A DNA stretch of 64,000 nt from Desulfobacteraceae bacterium (GCA_016844935.1 JAERTK010000286.1:1-64000), one strand, 5' to 3'; shown: positions 24,884 through 34,992, counted from the stretch's first letter. Notes: generated by a model not told the origin, from the sequence alone. Numbers and translations: made by a program.

Positions 24884-27571
24884 TCAGCCCCCGCCCGGTC
24901 CCACCGTCACGAGGATGTATCGGTCGGGAAGGATAATATCCTTCAACGCCCTGTTCACATCCTCGCGGGTCACGGATTCGATTTCTTGAATGTACCGGGG
25001 CATGTGGTCATAACCCATGCCGTAGAGCTCATCCAGGGCCATCTGCATGGCCTGACTGCCGTTGGTTTGCATACCGATCTTGAGATTACCCAGAAGATAC
25101 CGTTTGGCAGCGGCCAGCTCCGTGTCGCTCAGCCCTTTTTCCCTCAGAAGCGCCAGTTCATGAAAAACGGCCATTCGGGCCGGCGGCAGCTTTCCCGGAT
25201 CACAGGCCAGATAGACACCGAACGCGCCGGTTTCAAGGCCCGGGGTTCTGAAAGCAGTCACTGAATACGCCAGGCTCTTTTCATCCCTCAGCCTCTGAAA
25301 CAGTCTCCCCCCCATACCGGAAAGAGCGGTGTCCACCAGGGCCATGGGTGCGTTATTGCTGCTTTTAAGATCGGCGCCGAGGTACCCCACCGAAAGGTGC
25401 GTCTGTGCCCCCGGACGTTCAAGATGGGCTTTCCTGGGACCGGTCAAAGGCGGTTCCGGCGGAATTTCGGGAAGGGTTGCAGCAGAGGATTGAAAGGGCT
25501 CAAAAAGCGTTTCAAGATAAGGCATCAGCTGGTCTCGATCCAGATCGCCCACAACGGCCAGCACGAAATTTGAGGGGACGCGTATGGATTGGTACCAGGT
25601 TTTGAGGTCCTTTCGGGTCATATTGGAAATGCTTTCCTTAGTACCCGTGGCCGGGTGTCCATAGGGGTAATGGGGATACAGGGTCTTGTAAAACAGCTCG
25701 AAAAGCTGGGCCGTGGGCCGGTCCTTTTTGGCTTTGATGGCGGCCAGGATATCTTCCCGGACTTTTTCAATTTCCCCGGGCGGAAAATCCACATGAAGAA
25801 TCAGATCCGAGAGAAGTTCCAGGCCCCCATAAAGGTCTTTGCTCAGGAATTTTCCGGAAACACCCAGGCTGTTTCTCCCGGAAAACCCATTCAGGCTTCC
25901 GGCCCAGGATTCCACTGTTCCGGCGATATCAGCGGCGGTTCTTTTTTTTGTCCCTCGGGTGAGCATTTCGGCCACAAATCCTGATATGCCCCATTGGCCA
26001 TCTTTTTCCAGCCGTTTTCCCCCCAGAAAGGCCCCGAGTATGGACACTTCCGGCAAGCGGTTGTTCTCCCTTATGATGACGCGCATGCCGTTTTTGAGGG
26101 TAATCATTTCAGTGGTCCTTTCCCTCCGGGCAGACATTTTTTCCTCCAGCGACTTTTCGGGAGGGGTGCCTTTGAAAAGAGACATCACCACGTCCGTTTC
26201 AAGATTAATTTTCTCCCCTTCAGGCGCCATGAGACCAATGGAAAGGTTCTCCGGACGCAGATAGGCCCGTGAAACGCGAAGAACATCATCGGCGGTCACC
26301 TGTTTAATTTTTGACAGATACGTATCTGCGTTATACATGTCGCCGGTCATGGTCTGGAAAAACCCGAGGGTCCTGGCCTGTCCGGCCATATCCTCCATGT
26401 CGAAGACAAAGGCGGCTTCGGCCATGGTTTTGGCTTTGCTGAGTTCCGAAGGGGATACCGGGTTTCGGGTCACCCGGGATATTTCCTTTCCCACTGCGGC
26501 AAGGACCGGGTCGAGGTATTTCGGATGAAGGGTTGCATCCACGGAGAAGATGCCGGGGTCCGCCAGGGCATAGGCCCCGGCACTCACATGGTAGACCAGA
26601 TTGGCTTCCATTTTGAGCCCGTGGTAAAGCCTGGATGTTTTGCCCTGCCCCAGAATAACTTCCAGCACGTCCAAGGCATAAATATCGTCATGGGTCAAAG
26701 CGGGTATGTGCCAGCACAAGTCCAGATAGACCTGCTGGACCCGGGCATTCTTAATGGTCTTCCTCAACTGGGTTTGAGGCGGTTCAGGGGGCCTTTTGGG
26801 TTCTGCGCCGGTTCTCGGGGGGAAATTCTGAACCAGGGCCTCGATGGTCTCCAGGGCTTTTTTTGATTGGAAGTCTCCCACCGCAACCAAAACCATGTTT
26901 CGGGGGGTATACCATTTGTCCATGTACTTCAATATCATTTCCCGGTCAAAGGACCGAATGGTGTTTTCATAGCCGATGATGGGTCTGCCATAAGGGTGTT
27001 TCCGGTAACTCAAAGCCATCAAGGCCCAGCTGAGCTGGTTTTCGGGAATATCCAGGGAGCGCCGATACTCCTCCAGGACCACCTCTTTTTCTTTTTTTAA
27101 TTCCGCCGCGTCAAATAGGGAGTGCTGTACCGCATCCAGGAGCACATCCAGCGCCGTATCAAACCGGGCGCTGTCGATTTCCACATAATAGACCGTGCGG
27201 TCAAAAGAGGTATACGCGTTGATTCGGCCACCTGATGTTTCGATGGTTCGAGCAATTTGACCGGTATTCTTGGTGGGTGTCCCCTTGAAAATCATATGTT
27301 CAATCTGATGGGTCAAACCCGCCTCTTCAGCCGTTTCATTGGCACTTCCTGTCTTAACCCAGACCTGCACGGCAGCCACAGGGGCGCTGTGATCTTCTTT
27401 AAGGATAACCGTGAGGCCGTTTTCGAGGACGAATCTCTTTGCGCCTTCGGTGACGGACATGGCATGGCCGGAACCGGCCGGAATGATGCTCAAGAGAGCT
27501 ACAGTAACACAGAAATACAAGACCACCTCAACGTATTTTAAAGATTCCGCGATTTTTTTAAAGACTTTCAA
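24884..27571 (-). CDS. M16 family zinc metallopeptidase, two-core form
   Basis: An 895-residue exported protein. Start is TTG 27571, backed by GGGAGGG eight bases upstream and by the signal peptide that follows (hydrophobic VVLYFCVTVALLSII, cut near GHA). The N-terminal half has the inverted zinc motif HQIEH with the distal glutamate in EKEVVLEEYRR, so it is the active core. The C-terminal half repeats the fold (RVIIRENNRLPEVSILGAFLGG) but lacks HxxEH and is the inactive core needed for the clam-shell. It would degrade peptides in the periplasm. It is transcribed divergently from nrdJ. Confidence 0.9.
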   Translation of the reverse strand: MKVFKKIAESLKYVEVVLYFCVTVALLSIIPAGSGHAMSVTEGAKRFVLENGLTVILKEDHSAPVAAVQVWVKTGSANETAEEAGLTHQIEHMIFKGTPTKNTGQIARTIETSGGRINAYTSFDRTVYYVEIDSARFDTALDVLLDAVQHSLFDAAELKKEKEVVLEEYRRSLDIPENQLSWALMALSYRKHPYGRPIIGYENTIRSFDREMILKYMDKWYTPRNMVLVAVGDFQSKKALETIEALVQNFPPRTGAEPKRPPEPPQTQLRKTIKNARVQQVYLDLCWHIPALTHDDIYALDVLEVILGQGKTSRLYHGLKMEANLVYHVSAGAYALADPGIFSVDATLHPKYLDPVLAAVGKEISRVTRNPVSPSELSKAKTMAEAAFVFDMEDMAGQARTLGFFQTMTGDMYNADTYLSKIKQVTADDVLRVSRAYLRPENLSIGLMAPEGEKINLETDVVMSLFKGTPPEKSLEEKMSARRERTTEMITLKNGMRVIIRENNRLPEVSILGAFLGGKRLEKDGQWGISGFVAEMLTRGTKKRTAADIAGTVESWAGSLNGFSGRNSLGVSGKFLSKDLYGGLELLSDLILHVDFPPGEIEKVREDILAAIKAKKDRPTAQLFELFYKTLYPHYPYGHPATGTKESISNMTRKDLKTWYQSIRVPSNFVLAVVGDLDRDQLMPYLETLFEPFQSSAATLPEIPPEPPLTGPRKAHLERPGAQTHLSVGYLGADLKSSNNAPMALVDTALSGMGGRLFQRLRDEKSLAYSVTAFRTPGLETGAFGVYLACDPGKLPPARMAVFHELALLREKGLSDTELAAAKRYLLGNLKIGMQTNGSQAMQMALDELYGMGYDHMPRYIQEIESVTREDVNRALKDIILPDRYILVTVGPGGG

Positions 27572-27619
27572 TGGATTAGCCCTCCCAAAAAATATACCTT
27601 ATATATTGTACGTTTTTTC

Positions 27620-27647
27620 TTGACATACAACATATTGTGTTTAAAAT
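27620..27647 (+). promoter_or_regulatory. Promoter of nrdJ with candidate NrdR box
   Basis: TTGACA (27620-27625), 16 bases, TAAAAT (27642-27647) form a good sigma-70 promoter. In the spacer, bases 27625-27640 match the NrdR box consensus (ACACWATATATWGTGT) at 14 of 16 positions, ending in ATATTGTGT. A weaker second half (TATATATTGTAC, around 27600-27611) lies 29 bases upstream; NrdR normally binds two boxes about three helical turns apart, so the spacing is slightly short. NrdR represses ribonucleotide reductase genes when dATP is high. The nrdR gene is not in the window. Confidence 0.5.
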
Positions 27648-27769
27648 AGAAACCCTCTGGAAATCGGGTGCATCAATTCCTACTTTTCCAATCTTATGTC
27701 AATCACGCCGTAGAAACAAGTACCGGAAACGGCAATATACCAAAGTTAAATATGAACGGGAGAATGTCC

Positions 27770-30262
27770 ATGGGTCAGCAAAGCAAGATTGTTTTTACCG
27801 AAGGGGAAGCTTTTGATCTGGGTTCATACAGCTGGGATGACCGCCGGTTTTCCGATCTTCTGGTCAAGGAAAATTCTATCAACTCGGATCAAGCCATGGA
27901 CGTCAGCCGGTTTTTGAAAAATGAAATCCACAAGCTGGAACTTCAAACCATCACCACGCCCATCATCGAACAGTTGATCGAAGCCAAATTGCGTGATTTC
28001 GGGCTTTCCAAAACCTCGCCCGTACGATTGGACAGGTCTTTTTTCATCAAGCGAGGGCTTGATTTATCCGACAATGCCATTCGGGTGCTGGAAAGGCGAT
28101 ATCTCAAACGGGACCGGAAAGGACGGATTATCGAAAGCCCGGAAGAGATGTTTGCCCGAGTGGCACACCATATCGCCTCAGCCGAAAAGCGCTACGGTGG
28201 TGAAGAGCGGGTCAAAGAGGTCGAAGAGGTCTTTTACCGCCTGATGACGGAATTCAAGTTTCTCCCCAATTCCCCCACCCTCATGAACGCAGGCCGCGAA
28301 CTGGGCCAGCTGGCCGCCTGTTTTGTGCTCCCCATCGAAGACAGCATGGACGGCATTTTTGATTCCCTCAAGAGCGCGGCCCTCATCCATAAGTCCGGCG
28401 GCGGTACGGGATTCTCTTTTTCCCGTTTAAGGCCCAAGAAAAGCCGTGTGGGAACCACCGGCGGCGTTGCTTCAGGTCCGGTCTCCTTCATGAAAATTTT
28501 TAATACGGCCACCGAACAGGTGAAACAGGGCGGGACCCGAAGGGGTGCCAACATGGCCATTTTAAGGGTTGATCACCCGGACATCATGGAATTCATCCAC
28601 TGCAAACAAAACAATGAAGAATTGAACAACTTTAATATTTCCGTGGGGGTCACCGACGCTTTCATGGAAGGCGTCAAGGCAGATACGGGCTATGACCTCG
28701 TGGACCCCCGGGATGGCAGAAAGACGGGTCAATTGAAGGCAAAAGAAGTCTACGACGCCCTGATCCGGCGGGCCTGGGAAAACGGGGATCCGGGCATCGT
28801 GTTCCTGGACAAGGTTAACCAGGACAATCCGACACCGGGCCTGGGTGAAATCGAGAGCACGAATCCCTGTGGCGAACAGCCGCTTTTGCCCATGGAAGCA
28901 TGCAATCTGGGCTCCATCAACCTGGCTCGGCTCGCCGTTGAAACCGATGAGGGGCCGGCTGTTGATTACACGGCACTGAAGGAGGTGGTCTGGGAGAGCG
29001 TTCATTTTCTGGACAATACCATCGACATGAGCCGGTATCCCCTGCCTGAGATCGGCGATATGGTGAGGGGAAATCGCAAAATCGGCCTGGGGGTCATGGG
29101 GTTTGCCGATCTCCTATACCAGTTGCGAATCCCCTATGATTCCGAAAAAGCCCTTGAAACGGCCGAGGCGGTCATGGCCTTTATCCAGGAAGAATCCCAC
29201 CGGGCATCCCGGCAGCTGGCGGAAGAGCGGGGCGTTTTCGGCAATTTTGATAAGAGTGCTTTTAAGGGACGAAAAGAATGCTCCTATCGGAACGCCACAA
29301 CCACCACCATCGCACCCACCGGAACCCTGAGTATCATCGCCGGATGTTCCAGCGGTATTGAGCCGCTGTTCGCCCTTAGTTTCGCCAGAACCGTAATGGA
29401 CAATGATCGATTGGTGGAAACCAATCCCTACTTTGAAAAAAGGGCAAAAGAAAAGGGGTATTTCAGTTCGGAATTGATGGATGTGGTGGCCCAAAAGGGG
29501 ACCATCGGGGGAATTGGAGAGATTCCTGAGGAAGATCGAAACATTTTCGTAACAGCCCACGACATTGTGCCCGAATGGCACTTGCGCATGCAGGCGGCCT
29601 TTCAAAAACATACGGACAACGCGGTTTCCAAAACCGTCAATCTGCCGAGGGACGCAACGGTGGACGATGTTCAAAAAGTCTACGACCTGGCCTATGCCCT
29701 GTCGTGCAAGGGCGTTACCATATACCGGGACGGCAGCAAGGAAAACCAGGTCCTCTCATTTACGGACAAGGAGAAGCAGCCCCATGGCAGGTTCATGACC
29801 GCCGTGGAAGAAAGACCCGAAACCCTGCTGGGCTTTACCACCAAAATGACCACGGGCTACGGCGCGCTTTATGTAACCGTCACCGAGTTTGAAGACCGAC
29901 CCTTTGAAGTGTTTGCCACCATCGGAAAATCCGGCAGGTCCACCACCGCCAAGACCGAAGCCATCGGCAGGTTGGTTTCCCTGGCACTCCGGTCCGGTGT
30001 TCATGTGGAAAAGATCGTGGGGCAACTCAAAGGCATCGGCGGGGAACACCCCATTTTTCAGAAGGACGGCCTCGTGCTGTCAATCCCCGATGCCATCAGC
30101 CGGGTCCTGGAAAAACGGTACCTGCAGGATCAGCCTGTCACCAAACGGGGGAAAAATGAAAACAGCCTCCTGGGGGAGACCTGCCCCGAGTGCAGCCAGA
30201 CCATCAGCTTTGAGGAAGGCTGCATGACCTGTCACTTCTGCGGGTTTACCAAGTGCGGATAA
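27770..30262 (+). CDS. nrdJ: Adenosylcobalamin-dependent ribonucleotide reductase (class II)
   Basis: About 830 residues from ATG 27770, chosen because GGGAG lies seven bases upstream; in-frame GTG 27668 and ATG 27752 are alternatives. It makes deoxyribonucleotides without oxygen and needs B12. Visible: ATP-cone-less start, FLPNSPTLMNAGRELGQLAACFVLP (catalytic Cys), SGGGTGFSFSRLRP, ESTNPCGEQPLLPMEACNLGS (radical-proximal C and catalytic E), TIAPTGTLSIIAGCSSGIEP, and the C-terminal zinc or thiol tail CPECSQTISFEEGCMTCHFC. No small-subunit gene is near, as expected for class II. A candidate NrdR box overlaps the promoter. Confidence 0.92.
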   Translation: MGQQSKIVFTEGEAFDLGSYSWDDRRFSDLLVKENSINSDQAMDVSRFLKNEIHKLELQTITTPIIEQLIEAKLRDFGLSKTSPVRLDRSFFIKRGLDLSDNAIRVLERRYLKRDRKGRIIESPEEMFARVAHHIASAEKRYGGEERVKEVEEVFYRLMTEFKFLPNSPTLMNAGRELGQLAACFVLPIEDSMDGIFDSLKSAALIHKSGGGTGFSFSRLRPKKSRVGTTGGVASGPVSFMKIFNTATEQVKQGGTRRGANMAILRVDHPDIMEFIHCKQNNEELNNFNISVGVTDAFMEGVKADTGYDLVDPRDGRKTGQLKAKEVYDALIRRAWENGDPGIVFLDKVNQDNPTPGLGEIESTNPCGEQPLLPMEACNLGSINLARLAVETDEGPAVDYTALKEVVWESVHFLDNTIDMSRYPLPEIGDMVRGNRKIGLGVMGFADLLYQLRIPYDSEKALETAEAVMAFIQEESHRASRQLAEERGVFGNFDKSAFKGRKECSYRNATTTTIAPTGTLSIIAGCSSGIEPLFALSFARTVMDNDRLVETNPYFEKRAKEKGYFSSELMDVVAQKGTIGGIGEIPEEDRNIFVTAHDIVPEWHLRMQAAFQKHTDNAVSKTVNLPRDATVDDVQKVYDLAYALSCKGVTIYRDGSKENQVLSFTDKEKQPHGRFMTAVEERPETLLGFTTKMTTGYGALYVTVTEFEDRPFEVFATIGKSGRSTTAKTEAIGRLVSLALRSGVHVEKIVGQLKGIGGEHPIFQKDGLVLSIPDAISRVLEKRYLQDQPVTKRGKNENSLLGETCPECSQTISFEEGCMTCHFCGFTKCG

Positions 30263-30278
30263 ACCAAGACCAATTCCG

Positions 30279-31586
30279 TTATCGGCTTTTCTTTTCTCTT
30301 TCAACAGCCCGATAGCCGATATCATTCCGGTAATAAGCACCATTCCACTCGATGGAGCGCACCAGTTCATAGGCCTTTTTCTGGGCCTCGCTCACGGTTT
30401 TCCCGAGAGCCGTGGCACAGAGCACCCGGCCGCCACTGGTCACCACTTCATCGTCCTTCAATGCCGTGCCCGCGTGAAAGGCCTTGACCTCCGCCTCCTC
30501 GGCCCCCGCCTCCTCGGTATGGAGAAGCCCGGTAATCACATCACCCTTTTCATATGCAACCGGGTAGCCTCCCGCCGCCATCACAACGCCCAAAGCGGGC
30601 CGTCCATCCCATTCTAGCTGAATTTGATCCAGACGTCCTTCCGTAGCCGCCAGGCACACATCCGCCAGATCCGATCGAAGCCGCAGAATAATGGGTTGAG
30701 TTTCGGGATCTCCGAACCGGCAGTTGTATTCCAGGACATTGGGCGTACCGTCACTGTCTATCATTACACCCGCATACAGGAAGCCTTTATAGGGATTTCC
30801 TTCGGAAGCCATGCCCTTCACGGTGGGCTCAATCACCTCTTTCATAATACGCTCGTGAAGCGCCGGGGTAACCACTGGCGCCGGCGAATAGGCACCCATG
30901 CCGCCCGTGTTTGGGCCGAGATCACCGTCGTCCCGGGCTTTGTGGTCCTGACTGGTGGCCAGCGGCAGGATGTGGGACCCATCCACCATCACAATGAAAC
31001 TGGCCTCTTCCCCTTTCAAGCACGCTTCCACAATAATCCGCCGGCCCGCCGCGCCAAAGGATTTTCCCGAAAGCATCCCTTCCGCCACCTCAACGGCTTC
31101 GGCCTCGGACTGCGCAATAATGACCCCTTTTCCCGCAGCCAGCCCGTCTGCCTTCACCACCAGAGGCGCGCCCATTTCGTGGATATAGGCCTTTGCCGGA
31201 GCAAGGTCCGTAAATGCTTTATACTGGGCTGTGGGAATACGGTGGCGGGCCAGAAAGTCTTTACAGAAAACCTTTGATCCTTCCAGCTGCGCCGCACTTC
31301 GGGTGGGCCCGAAGCATTTCAACCCCACCTGATCAAAGCGGTCCACAATTCCTTCAACCAGAGGCGCTTCCGGCCCCACAATGGTCAATTCAACATTGAG
31401 TTTCCCCGCAAAATCCTTCAGCCCTTCCACGTCATCCGACCCGATCGGGACATTTTCCACACCGGGTTCCCCGGCCGTTCCCGCATTGCCCGGTGCCACG
31501 AATACTGTTTCTACCCTGTTTGACTGGGCCAACTTCCACGCCAGAGCATGCTCTCTTCCCCCACTACCCACCACCAGAATTTTCAC
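30279..31586 (-). CDS. purD: Phosphoribosylamine-glycine ligase
   Basis: 435 residues, the normal length. It joins glycine to phosphoribosylamine with ATP in step two of purine synthesis. Motifs: N-terminal MKILVVGSGGREHALAWKL, PLVVKADGLAAGKGVI (ATP-grasp lysine loop), SQDHKARDDGDLGPNTGGMGAYSP and LEYNCRFGDPETQ (metal-binding E and N). It is convergent with nrdJ (16-base gap) and followed on the minus strand by nothing from the same pathway; purA lies 10 kb away. Confidence 0.93.
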   Translation of the reverse strand: MKILVVGSGGREHALAWKLAQSNRVETVFVAPGNAGTAGEPGVENVPIGSDDVEGLKDFAGKLNVELTIVGPEAPLVEGIVDRFDQVGLKCFGPTRSAAQLEGSKVFCKDFLARHRIPTAQYKAFTDLAPAKAYIHEMGAPLVVKADGLAAGKGVIIAQSEAEAVEVAEGMLSGKSFGAAGRRIIVEACLKGEEASFIVMVDGSHILPLATSQDHKARDDGDLGPNTGGMGAYSPAPVVTPALHERIMKEVIEPTVKGMASEGNPYKGFLYAGVMIDSDGTPNVLEYNCRFGDPETQPIILRLRSDLADVCLAATEGRLDQIQLEWDGRPALGVVMAAGGYPVAYEKGDVITGLLHTEEAGAEEAEVKAFHAGTALKDDEVVTSGGRVLCATALGKTVSEAQKKAYELVRSIEWNGAYYRNDIGYRAVEREKKSR

Positions 31587-31626
31587 GACATATCCTTTCC
31601 GGAGTAAATGCGCGACTCCATCCCAA

Positions 31627-33219
31627 TTATTTCTTCAATACTTCTTCGAGCTTTTCCGATAACCCCTCAATGGAGAAAGGTTTTTGAACAAATCCGTTGG
31701 CACCGGCATCCAGAATTTCCTGAGCAGGACCATCCAGGGCAAATCCGCTGAAAACAAGGACCTTGAGTTCAGGCCTCGCTTCCATGACGAGGGGATACAC
31801 CTGGGCACCACCCATATCCGGCAATTTGATATCCAGAAGCGCCACATCAATGGTGCCGTCAAAGGAAAGGGCTTTCTGGACGGCCTCCTTGCCGGTGGTG
31901 GCCTCAATGGGGGCATATCCGAGTCTTTTGAGGGTTGCACAGGTGATTTCCATCACATCTTGCTCGTCCTCAATAACCAGAACCGTGCCTTTGCCCCGTC
32001 CCGGAGCTGTTTTTCGGGGGACGTCCCGGGCAGGCGGCTGTGTTTCCCCCATGCCGGGCAGGAGCATATGGACACGGGTTCCCACCCCCGGCTGGGATTC
32101 CACAGTAATGGCTCCGGCATGGTTGGACATGATCCCGTAAACAGCGGCCATGCCCAGGCCCCTGCCGATAAAATGGGTGGTAAAGAATGGCTCGAAAATC
32201 CGAGCCAGGGTTTCTTCATCCATTCCTTTGCCGTCATCGCCAACGGTGATTTTAACATAGGGTCCCGGCTTCATGGGCCCTTGGCACGAAGCCTCATTCA
32301 GCTCCACATTCCGGGCGGAAATCCTGATGCGCCCGTCTTTTTCCATGGCCTCGTTGGCATTGGCCACGATGGCCGATACAACCATCTGCATCTGAGTGCG
32401 ATCCGCTTTCACCTGCATCAAGTCCAGGGGCAGATCCGTTTCCAGACGAACAGAGGGTTTCAGGGTATGCGCCACCAATGACAGGGTATTTTCCAGAAAA
32501 CTCCCTATGGGCGTGGTCTGTAAATGGTAACGCCCTCCCCGGGCATAGGCCAGAAGCTGTTTTGTCAGATGAACCATCCGGTGGGCCGAAGCCTTCATAT
32601 CCTCGAGATTTCGCGAAAAATCCCGGTCTTCCGGCGGATCCATCTCCATGAGGCCAATATTTCCGGTAATGGCCGTGAGCGCGTTATTGAACTGGTGGGC
32701 AACACCCCCCGCCAGGGTGCCGAGAGAATCCATTTTACGGGCCTCCTGGAGTTGTGCTTCCAGGCGTTTTGTCCCCGTGATGTCGTGGCCGAACACCGCC
32801 AGTTTGGTCACGCGGCCATTTTCTGAAAAAACCGGGAAAATTTTCCAATCAAGTGCCATCCCTTCCGTTTCCTCCGAAAAACTGACAGGTCGTTTTTCGG
32901 ACACGACTTTCAGGGCTTCTTCCCTTCTGGTTTCCACCACCTTTTGGGGCAGTAAGTCATAAATGTTCTTGTCGATCATCTCCTCAGGCGTTTTTCTCAG
33001 GCCATGGGCCGCAGCGGCATTAATGGCCAGCACGGTTCCATCCGGGGCCAGCAACAGGGCATTGTCGTGGGTGGCGTCGAACATGACCCGCAAAACCCCA
33101 TCCGCGTTCCCGTTAAGATCCCGTTTCGACCCCTTTTCAACTTGCCGGCATTGGGCCAACGCTTCTTCTAGATGTGCTATTTCTTTTTCCAGTTCCTCAT
33201 AGGTAGGTTTCCGGTTCAT
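31627..33219 (-). CDS. PAS-histidine kinase-receiver hybrid sensor
   Basis: 530 residues from ATG 33219, chosen for GGAGG nine bases upstream (a longer frame opens at 33288). Order: short coiled coil (YEELEKEIAHLEEALAQCR), PAS (about 60-175; VMFDATHDNALLLAPDGTVLAIN), HisKA with the phospho-acceptor in GVAHQFNNALTAITG, HATPase (N box NANEAME, G box DDGKGMDEET, GRGLGMAAVYG) and a C-terminal receiver with aspartate in DVALLDIKLPDMGG. No transmembrane part, so it is cytoplasmic. It stands alone without a DNA-binding partner; the receiver suggests a phosphorelay. Its stop is 40 bases from the purD start on the same strand. Confidence 0.88.
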   Translation of the reverse strand: MNRKPTYEELEKEIAHLEEALAQCRQVEKGSKRDLNGNADGVLRVMFDATHDNALLLAPDGTVLAINAAAAHGLRKTPEEMIDKNIYDLLPQKVVETRREEALKVVSEKRPVSFSEETEGMALDWKIFPVFSENGRVTKLAVFGHDITGTKRLEAQLQEARKMDSLGTLAGGVAHQFNNALTAITGNIGLMEMDPPEDRDFSRNLEDMKASAHRMVHLTKQLLAYARGGRYHLQTTPIGSFLENTLSLVAHTLKPSVRLETDLPLDLMQVKADRTQMQMVVSAIVANANEAMEKDGRIRISARNVELNEASCQGPMKPGPYVKITVGDDGKGMDEETLARIFEPFFTTHFIGRGLGMAAVYGIMSNHAGAITVESQPGVGTRVHMLLPGMGETQPPARDVPRKTAPGRGKGTVLVIEDEQDVMEITCATLKRLGYAPIEATTGKEAVQKALSFDGTIDVALLDIKLPDMGGAQVYPLVMEARPELKVLVFSGFALDGPAQEILDAGANGFVQKPFSIEGLSEKLEEVLKK

Positions 33220-33393
33220 AAAAAATGGCCTCCAATCATTTATGATGCAGGTATGAACGGATGATTGCAAATCAGCGGTTTTTGACATATGGTATTGGTC
33301 TCAAGGGACCGTCGCCCAATGGATGACATCGGCTCAATCTAAATACAAAAATTAAAGGAATTCGCAGAACTTGTCAAATAATTTTCAGTGAAC

Positions 33394-34992
33394 ATGAACC
33401 ATCACAATATCAAAAGGGAATTGACCCATGCGGAAACCGTTCTGAATCATGACCATTATGATTTTTCCGCAAAATATCTGGCTGTTTGCCGGATTCATAC
33501 ACTGGCCGGGGCCCAGCCCGAAAAGATTGGCCCAAAAACCATTGCCGGTTTGGAAAGTCTGTTTTATAACCGCGCCGTTTCAGGCCAGACCCAAGCCTAT
33601 TTTCTGTTCAAGGAGGCGGCCGGGGCTCTCTGTTCCGTGCTCGCCTGCCTTCCCCATGACGTCTGTGCCCGAAAGGCTCATGATACGGTCATGAATCTGC
33701 TGGGCCGAACCACGGGTCAGGCTCAGAGGGCTGCTGCTGAAGCTTTAGGCGGGCTCCCCTTCTCCATTTCAGGTCCCTTGCCGAACCCAGCAAACGAAAC
33801 CGGCCCCCCGGTGGTGGAATGGCAGGCCCTTCTGGAAGAAACCGGAACGTCATGTGAGGGGATGCCCCGTTTTATGGGGAGAAGCCTCGTGGTTAAAACA
33901 GCCGTGAACGACCGCCTGCTGGTGGTCAAACTGGCCGGCGAAGGGGACAACCCCGAATCTCTGGTTCAGGAGGCCGTCTGGCTGGTTCATCTGAGGCACG
34001 GCGGTTATGTTTTTCCGGTGAGGTTTCATATCCCTCACGTCATGACCATTGGCGGGAGTCTTTCTTTCCGGTTAAAAGACATCCCCGTCCCAGCCCCGAG
34101 CGGGACAAAGGGCCATTTGGAAGGTTTCGCCATCGCTTTTCTGGCGCACCCGGATTACTTCAGGTATCCAAATGAAATGGATTCAGAAAAACAGCTGGGC
34201 CCTGAAGAACTCTCTGAAACCGTATGCCGGAATGCGTTCCTGTTTGGGAGACTGACCGGCATGGGCATGATTCATACCGCTCCCATACCCCTTTTTCATA
34301 ACCGGGTGCAGGGTCCCAGAAGGGATGATCAGGGCCGATATCTCTGGCAGCGGGCCGGGAGACTGGACCGATGGCTCTGGTCCTGCCGGTACCCCAATTT
34401 CGGCCTCTCCGGCATTCGGGATTTTGAACACCTGGAGCCTTTTCAGGGACCCGCCAGAAAGATCTATTCCGCCATGGGGGCCCAGCTGTTGAGTCTTTTT
34501 CTGGTGACGTGCAGCTACTTCCGCATGAAAGAGTGCCGAAAGGTGGGATCAGAACCCGACGGCCGGCCCGTGGATGCCAGGGAGCTGTTTCAAAAACCCC
34601 TGCTTGAGGAAATCATTCAGGGCATTTTTCACCACTATTACAGCGGTTTTGTGGGAAGCCCTTTCAGGGGCGCCCTGCCGGTCAATTTTTCCGCTCTGGC
34701 AGAGCGCATGGTGGATGAGATGGGCGTGGATCGATACATGGAAGAAATACTGCGGGTTGCGGACCAGCAGGAAATGACGGACGCGGCTTTCATGGATTTT
34801 TTGCTGGAACGTGGTGTATCATTTGAACATGCACAGGAAATGGCACGGGGAGCGGAAGATGTCACCCTGCATACCGGGCCCCATCTGGGCGGGTTTAACC
34901 AGCAGATATCCATTCCGGAGCTCATTGAGTCCGTGGGAACCATGGCGGCCCTGTGCATTTACGGAAGGTACTGTGAAGAGAATTCAAAATGA
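33394..34992 (+). CDS. SidJ-like kinase-fold protein (possible pseudokinase glutamylase or AMPylase)
   Basis: About 532 residues from ATG 33394 (GTG two codons earlier is possible; the ribosome site is poor). The centre has an unusual kinase-like set: K179 in LLVVKLAG, E193 fourteen residues later, H294 in MIHTAPIPLFHN, and RYPNFGLSGIRDFEH with Y333, N335 and D343. In Legionella SidJ, as I recall, the catalytic residues are K367, E381, H492, Y532, N534 and D542; the K-E, Y-N and N-D spacings (14, 2, 8) are identical here. SidJ polyglutamylates ubiquitin ligases after self-AMPylation and needs calmodulin. No calmodulin-binding motif is evident here. The N-terminal ~150 residues look helical. 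Followed by DUF3786 and a KamA-type gene. Confidence 0.6.
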   Translation: MNHHNIKRELTHAETVLNHDHYDFSAKYLAVCRIHTLAGAQPEKIGPKTIAGLESLFYNRAVSGQTQAYFLFKEAAGALCSVLACLPHDVCARKAHDTVMNLLGRTTGQAQRAAAEALGGLPFSISGPLPNPANETGPPVVEWQALLEETGTSCEGMPRFMGRSLVVKTAVNDRLLVVKLAGEGDNPESLVQEAVWLVHLRHGGYVFPVRFHIPHVMTIGGSLSFRLKDIPVPAPSGTKGHLEGFAIAFLAHPDYFRYPNEMDSEKQLGPEELSETVCRNAFLFGRLTGMGMIHTAPIPLFHNRVQGPRRDDQGRYLWQRAGRLDRWLWSCRYPNFGLSGIRDFEHLEPFQGPARKIYSAMGAQLLSLFLVTCSYFRMKECRKVGSEPDGRPVDARELFQKPLLEEIIQGIFHHYYSGFVGSPFRGALPVNFSALAERMVDEMGVDRYMEEILRVADQQEMTDAAFMDFLLERGVSFEHAQEMARGAEDVTLHTGPHLGGFNQQISIPELIESVGTMAALCIYGRYCEENSK

